This document shows positions 7,251 through 8,392 of a stretch of 8,392 nucleotides of DNA, in pieces (within the stretch, counting starts at the first letter, position 1; every line of letters starts with the position of its first letter). The stretch lies in NCBI GenBank assembly GCA_030530185.1, contig JAUMVL010000070.1, positions 1 to 8,392 of the forward strand, given 5' to 3'. The stretch is from Clostridia bacterium (lineage in GTDB: Bacteria > Bacillota > Clostridia > Christensenellales > CAG-138). Position numbers and translations under genes: made by a program. The notes under the pieces were generated by a model that ran no database searches, was not told where the DNA came from, and saw nothing but the letters and a program-made list of their open reading frames with translations.

Positions 7251-7427
7251 GAAAACAGCCTTCCCCTTGAGGGGAAGGTGCCGTTAGGCGGATGAGGTGT
7301 CAGCGCAGGCGAAACAAACCATGCGCAACGGGACGCCGGGGTCGGCGTCCCCTACAATGCTTTTTACGTGTCCACCTCATCAGTCAACTGCGTTGACAGC
7401 TTCCCCTCGAAGGGGAAGCCTTTTTCG
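7251..7427. repeat. Compound palindromic intergenic element (REP/MITE-like)
   Basis: The left arm is a hairpin CCTTCCCC-TTGA-GGGGAAGG (7259-7278), then GATGAGGTG (7291-7299). The centre is GGGACGCC (7330-7337) paired with 7344-7351. The right arm has CACCTCATC (7373-7381, complement of 7291-7299), GTCAAC-TGC-GTTGAC (7383-7397) and GCTTCCCCT/AGGGGAAGC (7399-7419). The outer arms are imperfect inverted copies of each other, so the element can fold as one long cruciform or RNA hairpin with side stems. From memory this resembles dispersed palindromic repeats common between genes in Faecalibacterium-like Clostridia. It encodes no protein I would support. It may be a non-autonomous mobile element or a transcript-end structure. 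Confidence 0.75.
7399..7426 (+). terminator. Intrinsic terminator formed by the right arm of the palindromic repeat
   Basis: GCTTCCCCT (7399-7407) pairs perfectly with AGGGGAAGC (7411-7419) around a CGA loop and is followed by CTTTTTC. It is the best rightward terminator after pilT and probably defines the 3' end of the operon transcript, about 320 nt past the stop codon. Confidence 0.65.
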
Positions 7428-7605
7428 TAAAAAGCGCACTTATACACCACCGACACGTCAGTAGTGATACCCTCCTGCGTCTGGACGTGCGTTTTCTGCT
7501 GCCGCCTTTTTTTTCCAGTCGACCGGAAAGTATAGCGTGAACCTGACTAGAACGGGTCAGGGATGTCCCTTCAAGCGAAAAGCCGGGGCAATTCAACCTC
7601 GGCTC
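7428..7605. other. Non-coding stretch with several hairpins
   Basis: No gene is supported here. It holds an imperfect inverted repeat at 7445-7466 whose mismatches become G-U pairs only in minus-strand RNA, a T8 run at 7507-7514, a short hairpin CCTGAC/GTCAGG (7542-7547 with 7556-7561), and AGCCGGGG paired with CCTCGGCT (7581-7588 with 7597-7604, one G-U on the + strand). The minus strand has open frames across it, but they run through the palindromic repeat and would change frame at the A8/T8 run. It could be a decayed mobile-element end or an uncharacterised RNA. Confidence 0.4.
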
Positions 7606-7627
7606 GACATTTGTCCGGACAAATGTC
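7606..7627. promoter_or_regulatory. Perfect 22-bp palindrome, candidate protein-binding site
   Basis: The half-site GACATTTGTCC is followed immediately by its exact reverse complement, with no spacer. A 22-bp perfect palindrome is unlikely by chance and is typical of a dimeric regulator or recombinase site. It lies about 60 bp past the 3' end of the pyrophosphatase-like gene, not at a promoter I can see, which argues against a simple operator for that gene. As RNA it could form a 9-bp stem with a CCGG loop but lacks a T-tail. Its cognate protein is unknown. Confidence 0.5.
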
Positions 7628-7688
7628 CTGCTTATTAACCTATACGACAAAGCAGAAAGAATGCGACATCTGTTATACAAACAGGAAT

Positions 7689-8036
7689 TTACCGACGTAT
7701 CAAAACGCCTTTCATATACTGCGTTTCATTATGCGTTTTGTATACTTCCAGCTTTTCTTCTTCCGTACAACCTACCAGTATTTTGATTTCTGAATCTCTC
7801 TTCATTAAATCAACGATACACATGATGGCATCAATCTTTTTGTCACTGCTTCCGACCCATACATCAATTCCTGCACCATCCATAGAGGCGGTATCTTTCA
7901 AATATCCATAGTCAACCTTATAGATGAAGTTTGGGAATCTGGGATGAGCAGAGCCTTTGGGCCTGTCGATCACGATTTCTGAATTGCTTACCAATTCATC
8001 TAACGCTTTCCAGAAATCCTCGTTATAGTCATCCAC
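7689..8036 (-). CDS. Shortened type I inorganic pyrophosphatase-like protein
   Basis: 115 residues from a GTG start at 8036. AAGGAGG (8044-8050, read on the - strand) lies 7 nt upstream, and an in-frame stop a few codons upstream rules out extension. PKGS (26-29), VDYGYL (41-46) and MDGAGIDVWV (52-61) follow the layout of soluble family I pyrophosphatases, whose signature is DGDPxDxxV, and RDSEIKILVG (80-89) matches the later D-x-K-L strand. Differences matter. Ala55 replaces the middle metal-binding Asp (Asp67 in E. coli), the segment between PKGS and DYGY that normally carries KYE and an active-site Arg is missing or replaced, and the protein is about 60 residues shorter than usual. Similar short proteins are, from memory, annotated as pyrophosphatases in Clostridia. 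True hydrolysis of pyrophosphate is doubtful. The gene is AT-rich compared with its neighbours (about 38% GC in lines I counted by hand, against about 60% within pilT), so it may be acquired. Confidence 0.85.
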   Translation of the reverse strand: MDDYNEDFWKALDELVSNSEIVIDRPKGSAHPRFPNFIYKVDYGYLKDTASMDGAGIDVWVGSSDKKIDAIMCIVDLMKRDSEIKILVGCTEEEKLEVYKTHNETQYMKGVLIRR

Positions 8037-8073
8037 ATTATCGCCTCCTTACAAACACCGATTTATGTAATTG

Positions 8074-8102
8074 ATTCTAGCATAGGTACTATGGAATAAC
8101 AA
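8074..8102 (-). promoter_or_regulatory. Promoter of the pyrophosphatase-like gene
   Basis: Read on the - strand, TTGTTA (8097-8102) and TAGAAT (8074-8079) are 17 bp apart, and TGC directly before TAGAAT gives an extended -10 element. The start would fall near 8067, giving a leader of about 30 nt that ends in the AAGGAGG site before the GTG start. Confidence 0.75.
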
Positions 8103-8117
8103 CAATCAACTTGAAAT

Positions 8118-8160
8118 CATGAAAATGAACAGCGCGGCTGCCCGAAGACAACTGCGCTGT
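8118..8160 (-). terminator. Minus-strand intrinsic terminator with UUCG loop
   Basis: Read on the - strand, ACAGCGC (8154-8160) pairs with GCGCTGT (8129-8135). Inside it GTTGTC pairs with GGCAGC (two G-U pairs) around a TTCG tetraloop, with a single A-C mismatch between the two stems. TCATTTTC follows. It lies just upstream of the promoter of the pyrophosphatase-like gene, so it probably ends a leftward transcript that enters from beyond the right edge. Confidence 0.65.
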
Positions 8161-8392
8161 ACTTGCCGAAAGGAAATCGTTGAACCTTGAGATATCCCCT
8201 TGACAAACCTCGTCCGATTCCACCTTTTCTTTGATTTTTGCCGCAAATAAGCCGGTTTTCCTCCCTCTTGCGGTACTCTTGTACAGCTTTGGGTGATGGC
8301 AACGCGCGGGAAGCGCGTTGCCACCGCTGGAACGAAGCGAAGCGGTGTGGAATCGGAGAAACCGGCTTCTGCCATCCTTTACGGGAGTCTGT
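8161..8392. other. Structured stretch without a supported gene at the right edge
   Basis: Several perfect inverted repeats lie here: 8213-8223 with 8347-8357 (11 bp, TCCGATTCCAC), 8249-8258 with 8359-8368 (10 bp, AAGCCGGTTT), 8297-8307 with 8313-8323 (11 bp, TGGCAACGCGC, 5-nt loop), and CACCGCT at 8322-8328 with 8341-8347. Two minus-strand frames are open through most of this stretch, but both run through the terminator hairpin at 8129-8160 and neither has a convincing protein pattern. It may be a 3' untranslated region or part of a mobile element extending beyond the window. Confidence 0.45.

Noticed and set aside
7208..7270. 20-codon frame starting at an ATG after AGAAAAGG
   Set aside because: It ends inside the first hairpin of the palindromic repeat and is too short and featureless to support as a gene.
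7441..7455. TATACACCACCGACA looked briefly like a transposon mosaic end or adapter
   Set aside because: It shares only a few bases with such ends and has no matching partner end in the window.
7384..7680. 98-codon minus-strand open frame after the pyrophosphatase-like gene
   Set aside because: It includes the whole terminator arm of the palindromic repeat and the 22-bp palindrome and is Arg/Ser-rich. A neighbouring frame gives a more protein-like stretch past the A8 run, so at most this is debris of an old gene.
7563..7793. 76-codon plus-strand open frame
   Set aside because: Its second half is antisense to the pyrophosphatase-like gene and its first half is hairpins; it has no ribosome site.
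8106..8375. Minus-strand open frames at the right edge (also 8117-8302)
   Set aside because: Both run through the UUCG terminator hairpin and through several inverted repeats, and no start with a convincing ribosome site is visible. A fragment of a mobile-element gene cannot be fully excluded.
1..8392. CRISPR arrays, tRNA or rRNA genes, riboswitches
   Set aside because: No regularly spaced repeats, cloverleaf with CCA-type end, rRNA-like block or known riboswitch core could be found by reading both strands.

Overview
The window looks like a chromosome segment from a Gram-positive anaerobe of class Clostridia, probably a gut Oscillospiraceae/Ruminococcaceae-type bacterium. This is inference from gene content and style: strong AAGGAGG ribosome-binding sites, TTG/GTG starts, a sigma-A-type promoter with consensus spacing, a Cna-B/MBG-type surface protein, a DUF4860-type gene in a type IV pilus cluster without a secretin, and a palindromic intergenic repeat of a kind I recall from such genomes. 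Most of the window is moderately GC-rich. The stretch around 7640-8110 is clearly AT-richer.

Region 1 (3-1946, + strand) is the 3' end of a large surface protein. It has the end of a Cna-B-like domain, three MBG/YDG-type beta modules, and a C-terminal domain with the layout of a calcineurin-like metallophosphoesterase in which almost every metal ligand is replaced, all four expected His motifs having lost their His (mainly to Asn). It appears to be a pseudoenzyme. The gene ends at a strong intrinsic terminator.

Region 2 (2111-7133, + strand) is one tight operon starting from a clear promoter: a lipoprotein with an intact transglutaminase-like Cys-His-Asp triad, a PilC/GspF platform protein, four small single-pass proteins, and a PilT-family ATPase. 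Gene junctions are 4-bp overlaps or gaps of 7-13 bp. The four small proteins look like a cryptic minor-pilin set (GspG/H-, PilW/GspJ-, PilV/GspI- and PilX/GspK-like). Each has a Gly just before its hydrophobic segment, but none has the canonical Glu at +5. No major pilin, extension ATPase, PilM/N/O or prepilin peptidase lies in the operon, so it must work with parts encoded elsewhere or be a reduced, divergent system.

Region 3 (7096-7688) holds no convincing gene. It contains a perfect 10-bp hairpin, a compound palindromic repeat whose right arm doubles as an intrinsic terminator, other hairpins, and a perfect 22-bp palindrome. Region 4 (7689-8102, - strand) is a small AT-rich gene for a shortened, motif-altered type I inorganic pyrophosphatase relative, with its own promoter. 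Region 5 (8118-8392) has a minus-strand UUCG-loop terminator and a dense set of interleaved inverted repeats, with no gene I can support.
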